From Lascolabacillus massiliensis (lineage in GTDB: Bacteria > Bacteroidota > Bacteroidia > Bacteroidales > Dysgonomonadaceae), in NCBI RefSeq assembly GCF_001282625.1, contig NZ_CTEJ01000002.1:1304501-1368500 (forward strand): DNA of 64,000 nucleotides, given 5' to 3'. This document shows positions 1-8,060 of this stretch, piece after piece (the stretch's first letter is position 1; the number at the start of each line of letters is the position of its first letter). The translations under genes were made by a program, and so were the position numbers. The notes below the pieces were generated by a model, which was given only the letters and a program-made list of their open reading frames with translations, did not search any database and was not told the DNA's origin.

Positions 1-879
1 TTTTGCCTTAACAGGGTCAATCAGTTTGTTTGAAAGCATGTAATCCTGTTCAAGCACCGTTTGTGGTACACCCAGAGCATATAAAATAAAATAAGATGCC
101 AGCCCTATTCCATCTTTTCCCAAAGATCCTGATAATAAAATGGGATAATTAGCATCATTTGTTAATATATCAAACATCTCACCAAATTGCTCTTTATGAT
201 TTTCTACAATATCTATATACGACTCCTGAACATATCTGATCGCATCGCTACGGTTAAAATCATCATTTAACAATTGAGCATCCAACTTATCTGCATCCAT
301 AGGCGACAATGGAAGTGATATTTTCCTGATTGTAGGATGAATTAGTATTGGGTATTTACCGGAAGTTTTATCAGATCTAAAATCAATTATTGTCTTAATA
401 TTGAGCCTTCTGATTTTTTCCTGATCATAAAGTGTTGCACTGCTAAGATCTCCTGATCTGTATATCTGTCCCCATTTAATTTGTCTGTCGTCAGTTGTAA
501 AATAGCCGCCTATATCTCTGAAGTTTTTTATGTTGTTCATATCGATAACACGATTTGCAACAACTCCAGATTGTACACCGGCTGTACGAAGTATAAAATA
601 TTCCCTTAGCCCTGATCCTGTAGGATTCAATGTTAATACCTGATTTGCAATTTTTGTGGTTGTTACAGGTGTGAAACTTGTAAGAGAACTATCGGATAGT
701 GATGAATAAATATCAATATCACCCTCCTGGTCCGGGCTTACTTCCCACTTGAGCAGAAAATCTCCCTTTGGATCTTTCTCCACTACAGAGGTGATTTTTA
801 CCGTTGACATACAGGAGTTTACAACGACAATCACTAAAATCAGAAGACATATATAGTATAGTTTCTTCACATTCAACAT
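1..879 (-). CDS. Lipoprotein related to tyrosine phosphatases (Y_phosphatase3-like), catalytic loop degenerate, 3' end cut by window
   Basis: I translated this from the minus strand; it is open from the ATG at 879-877 to the window edge (293 codons visible). The N-terminus is a lipoprotein signal (hydrophobic stretch ending VVNSC near residue 23). Next comes a fibronectin-like region, then a segment with NFRDIGGY and an IYRSGDL motif typical of the Y_phosphatase3 family of secreted protein tyrosine/serine phosphatases. The P-loop should read HCxAGKDRTG. Here residues 250-259 read SGSLGKDGIG, so the nucleophilic Cys is Gly251 and the phosphate-binding Arg is Gly257. The fold appears kept while chemistry by the known mechanism should be lost. 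It is probably an outer-envelope pseudophosphatase, perhaps a binding protein. It is divergent from nadA. Confidence 0.75.
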   Translation of the reverse strand, partial: MLNVKKLYYICLLILVIVVVNSCMSTVKITSVVEKDPKGDFLLKWEVSPDQEGDIDIYSSLSDSSLTSFTPVTTTKIANQVLTLNPTGSGLREYFILRTAGVQSGVVANRVIDMNNIKNFRDIGGYFTTDDRQIKWGQIYRSGDLSSATLYDQEKIRRLNIKTIIDFRSDKTSGKYPILIHPTIRKISLPLSPMDADKLDAQLLNDDFNRSDAIRYVQESYIDIVENHKEQFGEMFDILTNDANYPILLSGSLGKDGIGLASYFILYALGVPQTVLEQDYMLSNKLIDPVKAK

Positions 880-1420
880 AAAATACAAACAAATGTAGTA
901 AAAAGAATGTTCTAAATAAAAAAACTTCTCGGATCTATTAACAATATATAATTATTCGTTTTTCTTTTTAATAATTTATCTCTTAAGCTTTTAAGGTAAA
1001 AATAAAGCTTTTAGATAAGTTGTTGATAAGTTGTAAATCAGATGTGCAAAAATATTGATAAACTAATTTGTTTATTCAGATAAAATTTACGCTATAATAA
1101 TTTTGAATAAACCCAAATAAAAGTAGCTTTAATTAGCATCGAAGTTTCACATTCTTTTCAACAGTGGTTTTATATCATAAAGGAAAATAATTATTAACTT
1201 TGCAAAGTATATACAGTTTATGATAACATTTATAATTATCACTGAATTATAAAGTTAAACAGAAAATAAATTGTTGATAACTGTTGATAACTTCAATTTA
1301 CTGGTTAATAACTATTCAACTCTCTTTTTTGCAAAATAAGATATCTACAATATCAACAGGCTATCATTACAATCATATATCTTTTTTAATTTTAAAACTA
1401 TATATAATAATAATAAGGTT
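880..1420. other. AT-rich intergenic region with repeated TGTTGATAA words (candidate origin-like region)
   Basis: No gene is seen in these 541 bases. TGTTGATAA occurs exactly at 1021-1029, 1272-1280 and 1282-1290, and a near match in the opposite sense (ATATCAACA) lies about 1350-1358. GATAAGTTGT is also repeated in tandem around 1014-1033. TTATCAACA is one base from the classical DnaA box TTATCCACA. The surroundings are extremely AT-rich. This is compatible with DnaA binding or an origin, but also with an ordinary promoter region. Gene strand bias to the right does not support an origin exactly here. Confidence 0.3.
1195..1202 (+). promoter_or_regulatory. Candidate -7 promoter element for nadA
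   Basis: TAACTTTG matches the Bacteroidetes -7 consensus TAnnTTTG. It lies about 220 bases before nadA, which implies a long leader. No clear -33 TTTG is seen. Confidence 0.35.
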
Positions 1421-2365
1421 ATGAGTAAAGAAGAAATCATTCAAAATATAGTAAGACTAAAAAAAGAAAAAAATGCAATTATCTTGGCGCACTACTATCA
1501 GGATTCTGATATACAGGATATTGCAGATTTTGTAGGTGATAGTCTTGCACTTGCTCAGTGGGCAGCCAAAACAACAGCTGATATTATAGTGTTGTGTGGT
1601 GTACATTTCATGGGTGAAACAGCGAAAATATTAAGTCCCGAAAAAAGGGTATTTATTCCAGATATGAAAGCAGGTTGCTCACTTGCGGATAGTTGTCCTG
1701 CCAAAGAATTTAAAAAATTCATTGATGAGAATCCAGGACATACTGTTTTATCCTATGTAAACACAACAGCTGCCGTTAAGGCATTAACAGATATAGTAGT
1801 TACTTCCACAAATGCCAAACAGGTAGTAGATTCGCTTCCCATTGATGAAAAAATTATTTTTGGACCGGATAAGAATTTAGGTGACTATATTAATAAACTT
1901 ACTGGAAGAAATATGCTGTTATGGGAGGGTGTATGTCATGTACATGAGCAATTTTCTCTGGAGAGAATTCTTGAATTAAAAAAAGAGTATCCTGATGCAT
2001 TACTTTTAGCTCATCCTGAATGTCCAAAATATCTGCTTGAAGTAGCCGATCATGTAGGATCAACCTCATCAATTTTAAAATTTGCAACTAATTCTGATAA
2101 CAAAAAATTTATTGTGGCAACTGAAGCAGGTATCCTGCATCAGATGCAAAAAGAAAATCCTGATAAACTTTTTATTCCTGCACCTCCAGAAGATTCCACA
2201 TGTGCTTGTAACGAATGTTTCTACATGAAAATGAATACATTGGAAAAACTTTATTTGTGTTTGAAATTAGAAAAACCGGAGATTTTTGTTGATGAAGAAA
2301 CAAGAATTAAAGCCGTTAAACCAATAGAAAGAATGTTGGATATTTCAGCAAAGTATGGTTTATAA
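1421..2365 (+). CDS. nadA: Quinolinate synthase A
   Basis: This 314-residue cytoplasmic enzyme condenses iminoaspartate with dihydroxyacetone phosphate to form quinolinate in de novo NAD synthesis. The length is normal for NadA. It opens with the conserved AHYYQDSDIQD segment. The three expected [4Fe-4S] ligands are visible as the Cys in AGCSLAD, the Cys in WEGVCHVH and a Cys in the C-terminal STCACNEC segment. GETAK and the HPEC motif also fit the family. The ATG follows an A/T-rich leader without a strong Shine-Dalgarno, as usual in Bacteroidetes. No nadB or nadC lies next to it; ychF follows with its own promoter. Confidence 0.96.
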   Translation: MSKEEIIQNIVRLKKEKNAIILAHYYQDSDIQDIADFVGDSLALAQWAAKTTADIIVLCGVHFMGETAKILSPEKRVFIPDMKAGCSLADSCPAKEFKKFIDENPGHTVLSYVNTTAAVKALTDIVVTSTNAKQVVDSLPIDEKIIFGPDKNLGDYINKLTGRNMLLWEGVCHVHEQFSLERILELKKEYPDALLLAHPECPKYLLEVADHVGSTSSILKFATNSDNKKFIVATEAGILHQMQKENPDKLFIPAPPEDSTCACNECFYMKMNTLEKLYLCLKLEKPEIFVDEETRIKAVKPIERMLDISAKYGL

Positions 2366-2375
2366 TTGTTTTTTG

Positions 2376-2383
2376 TACCTTTG
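2376..2383 (+). promoter_or_regulatory. Candidate -7 promoter element for ychF
   Basis: TACCTTTG is a perfect match to TAnnTTTG just after the nadA stop and about 90 bases before ychF. The -33 element is weak. Confidence 0.45.
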
Positions 2384-2471
2384 CATCCTCAAAAATCCGA
2401 CATTCAACTTTTTATATATATAAGCTTGTTTTAAGTTATAAGAGGAATAGTGTCTTTAAAAAATTCATAAA

Positions 2472-3575
2472 ATGGCTCTTCAATGTGGTATTGTAGGACT
2501 TCCTAATGTAGGAAAATCCACACTTTTTAATTGTTTGTCAAATGCTAAGGCGCAGGCAGCAAATTTTCCTTTTTGTACAATTGAACCTAATGTAGGTGTT
2601 ATTACAGTTCCTGATGAAAGATTAAATAAAATTGCAGAACTTGTAAAACCACAAAGAATATTACCTACAACAGTAGAGATAGTAGATATTGCCGGTTTAG
2701 TAAAAGGTGCAAGCAAAGGTGAAGGTTTAGGTAATAAATTCCTGGCTAATATAAGGGAAACTGACGCTATCCTGCACGTTTTGCGATGTTTTGATGATGA
2801 GAATGTAACTCATGTTGATGGAACAGTTGATCCGGTACGTGATAAAGAGATTATTGATGCAGAATTGCAGTTAAAAGATCTTGAAACTATTGAATCTCGA
2901 ATCAGCAGGGTAGAGAAACAAGCTAAAACAGGTGGAGATAAAGATGCTAAATTAGCCTTTCATGTCTATTCAAAAATTAAAGAAGCATTATTGAGAGGAG
3001 AATCTGCAAGAACTGTAGAATTTGATACTAAAGATGAAGCTAAAGCTGCAAATGATCTTTATTTACTGACATCAAAACCAATAATGTATGTTTGCAATGT
3101 TGATGAATCAAGTGCTGTTAACGGAAATAAATATGTTGATCAGGTAAGGGAAGCAGTTAAAAATGAGAATGCTGAAATTTTAATAGTTGCTGCCAAAATT
3201 GAATCAGAGATAGCTGAATTTGACAATTATGAGGAGCGACAAATGTTTTTAAATGAACTGGGTTTAGAGGAATCAGGTGTTTCACGACTGATTAAATCTG
3301 CGTATAGACTACTGAATTTAAAAACATTTATTACTGCTGGAGTTCAAGAGGTAAGAGCATGGACATTTCATGATGGATGGAAAGCTCCTCAGTGTGCCGG
3401 AGTTATTCACACCGATTTTGAAAAAGGTTTTATTAGAGCTGAAGTGATTAAATATGAGGATTTTATCACATATGGATCAGAAAATGCTGTGAAGGAAGCA
3501 GGGAAAATGAGTGTGGAAGGAAAGGAATATATTGTGCAGGACGGGGATATTATGCACTTCAGGTTTAATGTTTGA
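2472..3575 (+). CDS. ychF: Redox-regulated ATPase YchF (Obg-like GTPase family)
   Basis: 367 residues, full length for YchF/OLA1. The Walker A/G1 motif GLPNVGKST is near residue 8 and the G3 segment DIAGLVKGASKGEGLG lies around residues 70-85. The G4 position reads NVDE rather than NKxD, the feature that makes YchF prefer ATP. A helical domain follows, and the C-terminal TGS domain includes RAWTFHDG and ends HFRFNV. YchF binds ribosomes and is linked to stress and redox control of translation. It is a backbone gene with AT-rich codon use, and is the last one before composition changes at the lacI-type gene. Confidence 0.97.
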   Translation: MALQCGIVGLPNVGKSTLFNCLSNAKAQAANFPFCTIEPNVGVITVPDERLNKIAELVKPQRILPTTVEIVDIAGLVKGASKGEGLGNKFLANIRETDAILHVLRCFDDENVTHVDGTVDPVRDKEIIDAELQLKDLETIESRISRVEKQAKTGGDKDAKLAFHVYSKIKEALLRGESARTVEFDTKDEAKAANDLYLLTSKPIMYVCNVDESSAVNGNKYVDQVREAVKNENAEILIVAAKIESEIAEFDNYEERQMFLNELGLEESGVSRLIKSAYRLLNLKTFITAGVQEVRAWTFHDGWKAPQCAGVIHTDFEKGFIRAEVIKYEDFITYGSENAVKEAGKMSVEGKEYIVQDGDIMHFRFNV

Positions 3576-3760
3576 CGTCGTCTATGAACTAATTTTGTAT
3601 CGTTGATATCTTTTATCTTTAAGGTAACTGAGTATTTCTTCTAAAAATACTTTCCAAATCTACTTCTTATCTCATATTTAACGATATTTTTATTTAGAAT
3701 TGATATAAATAAGCATGGTATAGCATAAATATGTTATAAAACATAAGAAATAATTTTTAA

Positions 3761-3772
3761 TTAATCGATTAA
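3761..3772. promoter_or_regulatory. Palindrome TTAATCGATTAA, possible autoregulatory operator of the LacI-type gene
   Basis: This 12-base perfect palindrome lies immediately upstream of the -7 element of the LacI-type gene. It has the same architecture as the TTAAACGTTTAA sites before fucI (TTAA, central CG, TTAA) with two inner bases per half changed. That suggests a weaker site for the same repressor. Confidence 0.5.
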
Positions 3773-3777
3773 CCTTA

Positions 3778-3785
3778 TACTTTTG
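3778..3785 (+). promoter_or_regulatory. -7 promoter element for the LacI-type regulator
   Basis: TACTTTTG matches TAnnTTTG. Transcription would start near 3792, about 25 bases before the GTG start at 3817, and the palindrome at 3761-3772 sits just upstream. Confidence 0.5.
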
Positions 3786-3816
3786 CGTTAAGTTACATTA
3801 TAAATGTCTATAGAGA

Positions 3817-4812
3817 GTGGAAAAAGTTTCCTTAAAGGTAATAGCAAAAGAGCTAGGAGTATCTGCTGCAACCGTGTCACTTGTTTTGAACGGAAAGAAC
3901 AAGAATGGCAGGGTAAGTGAGGAAATGTCAAAAAAAATCATAGATAAAGCGGCTGAGTTGCATTATATACCTAATAGCCTGGCCAAAGGTTTGAAAATGG
4001 GCCATTCAAAGTCAATCGGATTAATAGTCGCTGATATTTCGAATGTATTTTTTGGCACGTTGGCTCTCCATATTCAGAATTATGCCGAGAAAGAAGGATA
4101 CACAGTGATTATTGGTAATACCAATGAAAAATTGGAGGAGATGGAAAAGATAATCACTTTTCTTAATTCCCGACAGGTGGATGGTCTGATCATCACTCCT
4201 GCAGAAGGAAGTGAGGTTTTGATAGAATCGGTTTTGAAAGGTAAGAAACCGTTGGTTTTGGTAGACAGGGGATTTCCGGATTTAAACGTTCCTTCTGTGC
4301 TGATCAACAATTATGAAATATGTTATCGTTCCACAAAGCAGTTGATTGACCAGGGATTTAAAAATCCGGCATTTATTACTTACAGACAGGACCAGTTTCA
4401 TACCAACGAACGAAAACGGGGATTCATAGAGGCAATGAAAGATGCAGGACTTTTTACTCCGGATCATGTGAAGGAGGTAAGTTATCAATATTTGAATGAA
4501 GATATGGACAAGGCTATTTCACAATTATTGAAATGTGAAAAAAAAGTAGATGCCATTTTCTTTGCTACCAATACTATCTCCATGGTGGGTGTGAAATCGT
4601 TGTTCAAACGGGGAATGCTTATTCAAAAAGATATTCAGGTAATGTGTTTTGATGAAACTGATGCTATTAATTTGTTCCCCTTTAGGGTACCCTTCATTAA
4701 ACAACCTATCGAAGAGATGGCTAAAAGTGCATTGGAACTGCTGATTGATCAGATAGAGAAAAAGGAAGTTAAAAACCAAAAACTCTTTTTGGAAGCAGAA
4801 TTGATTACCTGA
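3817..4812 (+). CDS. LacI/GalR-family transcriptional regulator, likely repressor of the island
   Basis: 331 residues with the standard LacI plan. The N-terminal helix-turn-helix (VSLKVIAKELGVSAATVSLVLNG) is followed by a hinge with NSLAKGLKMG and a periplasmic-binding-protein-like effector domain. The start is GTG at 3817; the ATG at 3804 is out of frame. It lies immediately upstream of fucI in the same direction, with two identical palindromes in the gap. The ligand is unknown; D-arabinose, D-ribulose or a related metabolite would fit the operon (inference). Base composition is intermediate between the AT-rich backbone and the GC-richer island, so the left island edge probably lies near or within this region. 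No other regulator (HTCS, ECF sigma, AraC) is visible in the island. Confidence 0.9.
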   Translation: MEKVSLKVIAKELGVSAATVSLVLNGKNKNGRVSEEMSKKIIDKAAELHYIPNSLAKGLKMGHSKSIGLIVADISNVFFGTLALHIQNYAEKEGYTVIIGNTNEKLEEMEKIITFLNSRQVDGLIITPAEGSEVLIESVLKGKKPLVLVDRGFPDLNVPSVLINNYEICYRSTKQLIDQGFKNPAFITYRQDQFHTNERKRGFIEAMKDAGLFTPDHVKEVSYQYLNEDMDKAISQLLKCEKKVDAIFFATNTISMVGVKSLFKRGMLIQKDIQVMCFDETDAINLFPFRVPFIKQPIEEMAKSALELLIDQIEKKEVKNQKLFLEAELIT

Positions 4813-4830
4813 AATTTTTTCTACAATTAG

Positions 4831-4842
4831 TTAAACGTTTAA
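4831..4842. promoter_or_regulatory. LacI-type operator O1 (TTAAACGTTTAA)
   Basis: A perfect 12-base palindrome with the central CG typical of LacI-family operators, embedded in AGTTAAACGTTTAAT. It lies about 20 bases upstream of the likely -7 element, so it would cover the -33 region. Confidence 0.7.
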
Positions 4843-4859
4843 TTTAATCTCTGGTAAAT

Positions 4860-4867
4860 TGCTTTTG
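4860..4867 (+). promoter_or_regulatory. Candidate -7 element for the fucI operon
   Basis: TGCTTTTG is one base from TAnnTTTG and sits between the two operators. Transcription would start near 4875. Confidence 0.4.
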
Positions 4868-4906
4868 TATAGGATTAAATAATTATGATAAGTGTGAGGA
4901 TAGTAG

Positions 4907-4918
4907 TTAAACGTTTAA
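4907..4918. promoter_or_regulatory. LacI-type operator O2 (TTAAACGTTTAA)
   Basis: Identical to O1 and offset by 76 bases. It lies in the leader of fucI, downstream of the likely transcription start. Paired sites suggest looping or a double block. Confidence 0.7.
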
Positions 4919-4959
4919 TTCTATTATTATATATAGTATAAAAAAGTAAACTAAATTGT

Positions 4960-6735
4960 ATGCAACAAAATTATCCTAAGATCGGAATTCGTCCTGTGAT
5001 TGACGGACGACGCGGAGGTATCAGGGAGTCTCTCGAAGATACCACTATGAATCTGGCGAAAAGTGTAGAAAAGTTATACCGTGAAAATCTTCGGTATCCC
5101 GACGGTTCTCCGGTAGAATGTGTGATTGCCGACAGTTGTATCGGAGGGGTGAGGGAAGCAGCCTTATGTGCTGAAAAGTTTGAAAAAGAGAACGTAGGAC
5201 TTTCTTTGTCGGTTACTCCTTGTTGGTGTTATGGGTCGGAAACCATTGACATGAATCCTAATATACCGAAAGCGATTTGGGGATTCAACGGTACGGAGCG
5301 CCCCGGCGCGGTTTATCTTTCGGCTGCGCTGGCGGTTCATAATCAAAAGGGACTGCCTGCATTCGGTATTTACGGAAGGGAAGTACAGGATATGAACGAC
5401 CCGTCGATTCCGACCGATGTACAGGAGAAACTGCTTCGCTTTGCGAAGGCGGGACTTGCCGTGGCTATCATGCGGGGGAAATCATACCTCTCCATCGGTT
5501 CCGTCTCGATGGGGATCGGTGGCTCTATGACCAATCCCGATTTCTTGCAGGAGTACCTCGGGATGCGTACCGAATTTGTGGATGCCAGTGAAATACTTCG
5601 CCGCATTCAACTGGGTATCTATGATCATGATGAATTCGCCAAAGCGATGCAGTGGACAAAAGAGCACTGTATGACTCGTGAGGGAGAGGATTTTAATCCT
5701 GAACATCTGAAGCACAGCCGGGAACAGAAAGATAAAGACTGGGAGTTCGTGGTGAAGATGACACTGATTATGCGTGACCTGATGATTGGAAATCCGGTAC
5801 TGGACACTATGGGATATGGTGAAGAAGCCCTCGGCCACAATGCCATAGCGGGAGGTTTCCAGGGGCAACGGCAGTGGACCGATTTTCTGCCCGATGGTGA
5901 TTTTTCGGAAGCGATCCTCAATTCTTCATTCGACTGGAACGGGATCCGGAAACCATTCACTTTTGCTACTGAGGATGATCACCTTAACGGTATCAGTATG
6001 TTATTCAACCAACTACTTACCAATACTTCCCAGATCTTTGCCGATGTACGTACCTACTGGAGTCCCGAAGCGATAGAACGGGTAAGCGGATGGAAACCGG
6101 AAGGAATATTGAAAGATGGTGCGATCCACCTCATCAATTCCGGTTCATGCACCCTTGACGGTACCGGTCAGCAGTCGGATGAAAACGGCAATCCTGTGAT
6201 GAAACCTTTCTGGGAGATCAGTGAGGAAGAGGTGGAAAAGATGCTCAATGCCACTACCTGGTATCCTGCATCGCTTGAGTATATGCGTGGAGGAGGATAT
6301 TCTTCACAATTTCTGACCAGGGCAGGTATGCCGGTGACCATGTGCCGCCTGAACCTGATCAAGGGATTGGGGCCTGTATTACAGATTGCTGAAGGATGGA
6401 CAGCTACCTTTCCTGAAGAAGTTTTCGACATCATCAACAAACGAACCGACAAGACATGGCCGTCTACCTTCTTCGTACCGCGCATCACCGGTAAAGGCCG
6501 CTTTACAGATATCTATTCGGTGATGAACTATTGGGGTGCAAATCACGGTGCTATCAGTTATGGACATATCGGTGCCGACCTGATCACACTGGCTTCGGCG
6601 ATTTCTATTCCGGTGAATATGCACAATGTGGATGATGAAAATATCTTCCGTCCGGATGCATGGTCCGCATTCGGTTCTGATAACGAAGGGGCGGATTACC
6701 GTGCCTGTGCTGCTTACGGACCGGTGTATAGATAA
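4960..6735 (+). CDS. fucI: L-fucose isomerase (also a D-arabinose isomerase by family)
   Basis: 591 residues, the same length as E. coli FucI and collinear with it throughout ([39 protein letters not shown]). The metal and catalytic residues known as E337, D361 and H528 in E. coli fall at E338, D362 and H529 here. This cytoplasmic Mn-dependent hexamer interconverts L-fucose with L-fuculose and D-arabinose with D-ribulose. It is the first gene after the LacI operators. The island has no fuculose-phosphate aldolase or lactaldehyde reductase, but does have an AraB-like kinase, so D-arabinose to D-ribulose is the more likely physiological reaction here (inference). The gene is clearly GC-richer than ychF. 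A 31-base repeat starts at its stop codon. Confidence 0.95.
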   Translation: MQQNYPKIGIRPVIDGRRGGIRESLEDTTMNLAKSVEKLYRENLRYPDGSPVECVIADSCIGGVREAALCAEKFEKENVGLSLSVTPCWCYGSETIDMNPNIPKAIWGFNGTERPGAVYLSAALAVHNQKGLPAFGIYGREVQDMNDPSIPTDVQEKLLRFAKAGLAVAIMRGKSYLSIGSVSMGIGGSMTNPDFLQEYLGMRTEFVDASEILRRIQLGIYDHDEFAKAMQWTKEHCMTREGEDFNPEHLKHSREQKDKDWEFVVKMTLIMRDLMIGNPVLDTMGYGEEALGHNAIAGGFQGQRQWTDFLPDGDFSEAILNSSFDWNGIRKPFTFATEDDHLNGISMLFNQLLTNTSQIFADVRTYWSPEAIERVSGWKPEGILKDGAIHLINSGSCTLDGTGQQSDENGNPVMKPFWEISEEEVEKMLNATTWYPASLEYMRGGGYSSQFLTRAGMPVTMCRLNLIKGLGPVLQIAEGWTATFPEEVFDIINKRTDKTWPSTFFVPRITGKGRFTDIYSVMNYWGANHGAISYGHIGADLITLASAISIPVNMHNVDDENIFRPDAWSAFGSDNEGADYRACAAYGPVYR

Positions 6736-6765
6736 GAATAAAGAGTAAGGAGTAAAGAATAAAGA
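6735..6765 (+). repeat. 31-base purine-rich repeat, inverted relative to 25932-25962
   Basis: This A/G-rich stretch (starting AGAATAAAGAGTAA) matches the reverse complement of 25932-25962 at 28 of 31 positions by hand alignment. It begins on the last base of the fucI stop codon. The two copies bracket the enzyme and SusCD genes, 19 kb apart. Confidence 0.6.
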
Positions 6766-6839
6766 TTTATAGAGTCTGTAATCCTTTGTGTAATAATCTT
6801 ATATCAATCGTATTCTTAAATTGTAAATAAATAGATAGA

Positions 6840-8039
6840 ATGGAGAGAATTAACCTTAAAATGCTGAAATTAAGCACCCTTATTTTGGGAATTATGCTTT
6901 CATTACCCCTCTTTTCCCAAACAGAGTCGATGGGGGAGATGTTTGAACTGGCAAAATTGAAGTCGGGCATGAAAAACAGGAGGATATCCAGTACCGATCC
7001 CACAGGAGGAAACCGGGACCATCTGGAACCGTTCAAGCCCGGTGAAAAACGAACTATTGCGGAGATAAAAGGGACCGGTGTGATCAACCATATCTGGATT
7101 ACCATTGCTCCTCCGCCCGGTGAATTAAGCAGGAACGATATCATTATCAGGATGTATTGGGACGGGAACGATTATCCCTCGGTGGAATCACCTATCGGGC
7201 CTTTCTTTGGACAGGGATGGGACGAGCGGTATAATTACGCTTCGCTTCCCTTGTCGGCAGGACCTGAGAACGGAACAGGACTGAGCAGTTATTTTGCGAT
7301 GCCCTTTGAGAAAGGAGCGAGAATAGAGATTGAGAATCAGACCGATAAGACGATCAATGCTTTCTATTTTTATGTAGACTATCTGGAGATGGCGGAACTC
7401 CCCGAAGGAATGGGCCGTTTTCACGCCTGGTATAATCACAGTTTATCCAAAGCCCTGCCTGAAGGAGAAACTGAATGGGCACTGACAGGTGAATGGAAGC
7501 CCAATACCCGGTTAGACCGGAACTATGTTTTTATCGAAACCAAAGGGAAAGGGCATTTTGTAGGGATCAATTATTACGTGCACTCTCCTACCCCCATGTG
7601 GTACGGCGAGGGAGATGATATGTGGTTTATCGACGGGGAGAAGACTCCTTCTTTGATCGGCACCGGTACGGAAGATTTCTTCAATACCTCCTGGTGTCCC
7701 AAAGAGCCGTTCTCACATCCCCATTTCGGTTATCCCAGGGTGAATAACGATATAGGCTGGCTGGGAAGAACCCATGTATACCGGTTTTTTATCAATGACC
7801 CCATTTTCTTTGAAACAGAAGTGAAAGGAACCATTGAAACAGGGCACAACAACAATCTCACCCTTGATCTGGCCACTGTGGCTTACTGGTACCAGGACAA
7901 TGCGGTGAAATTACCTCCGGCGCCATCTAAGGAAGTACGCAAACCCAAGCCTTTCATCAACCATATGGATATGCACCGCTGGAGAGATGCATGGCGGAAA
8001 GCGAAAGGAAATGACCCGCAGTTGTGGGGAAATGAGTGA
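6840..8039 (+). CDS. GH172 (DUF2961) family glycoside hydrolase, secreted
   Basis: 399 residues with an N-terminal signal peptide (hydrophobic LSTLILGIMLSLPLFSQ), so periplasmic or exported. The DUF2961 signature is clear: IKGTGVINHIWIT, then YGEGDD and GTGTEDFF. In the characterised GH172 family two Glu residues 21 apart act as acid/base and nucleophile; here E257 and E278 are 21 apart. Known GH172 members cleave alpha-D-fructofuranosyl or alpha-D-arabinofuranosyl bonds. It is the first of three GH172 paralogues in the island, and the SusC gene follows after 21 bases. The D-arabinofuranose assignment comes from context; a difructose or fructofuranoside substrate is the main alternative. Confidence 0.88.
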   Translation: MERINLKMLKLSTLILGIMLSLPLFSQTESMGEMFELAKLKSGMKNRRISSTDPTGGNRDHLEPFKPGEKRTIAEIKGTGVINHIWITIAPPPGELSRNDIIIRMYWDGNDYPSVESPIGPFFGQGWDERYNYASLPLSAGPENGTGLSSYFAMPFEKGARIEIENQTDKTINAFYFYVDYLEMAELPEGMGRFHAWYNHSLSKALPEGETEWALTGEWKPNTRLDRNYVFIETKGKGHFVGINYYVHSPTPMWYGEGDDMWFIDGEKTPSLIGTGTEDFFNTSWCPKEPFSHPHFGYPRVNNDIGWLGRTHVYRFFINDPIFFETEVKGTIETGHNNNLTLDLATVAYWYQDNAVKLPPAPSKEVRKPKPFINHMDMHRWRDAWRKAKGNDPQLWGNE

Positions 8040-8060
8040 TCAATCAATAAATTTAATCAT

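Noticed and set aside
5482-5868. Long antisense frames inside fucI, SusD and other island genes
   Set aside because: They mirror GC-rich coding sequence of well-supported genes and show no domain; shadows.
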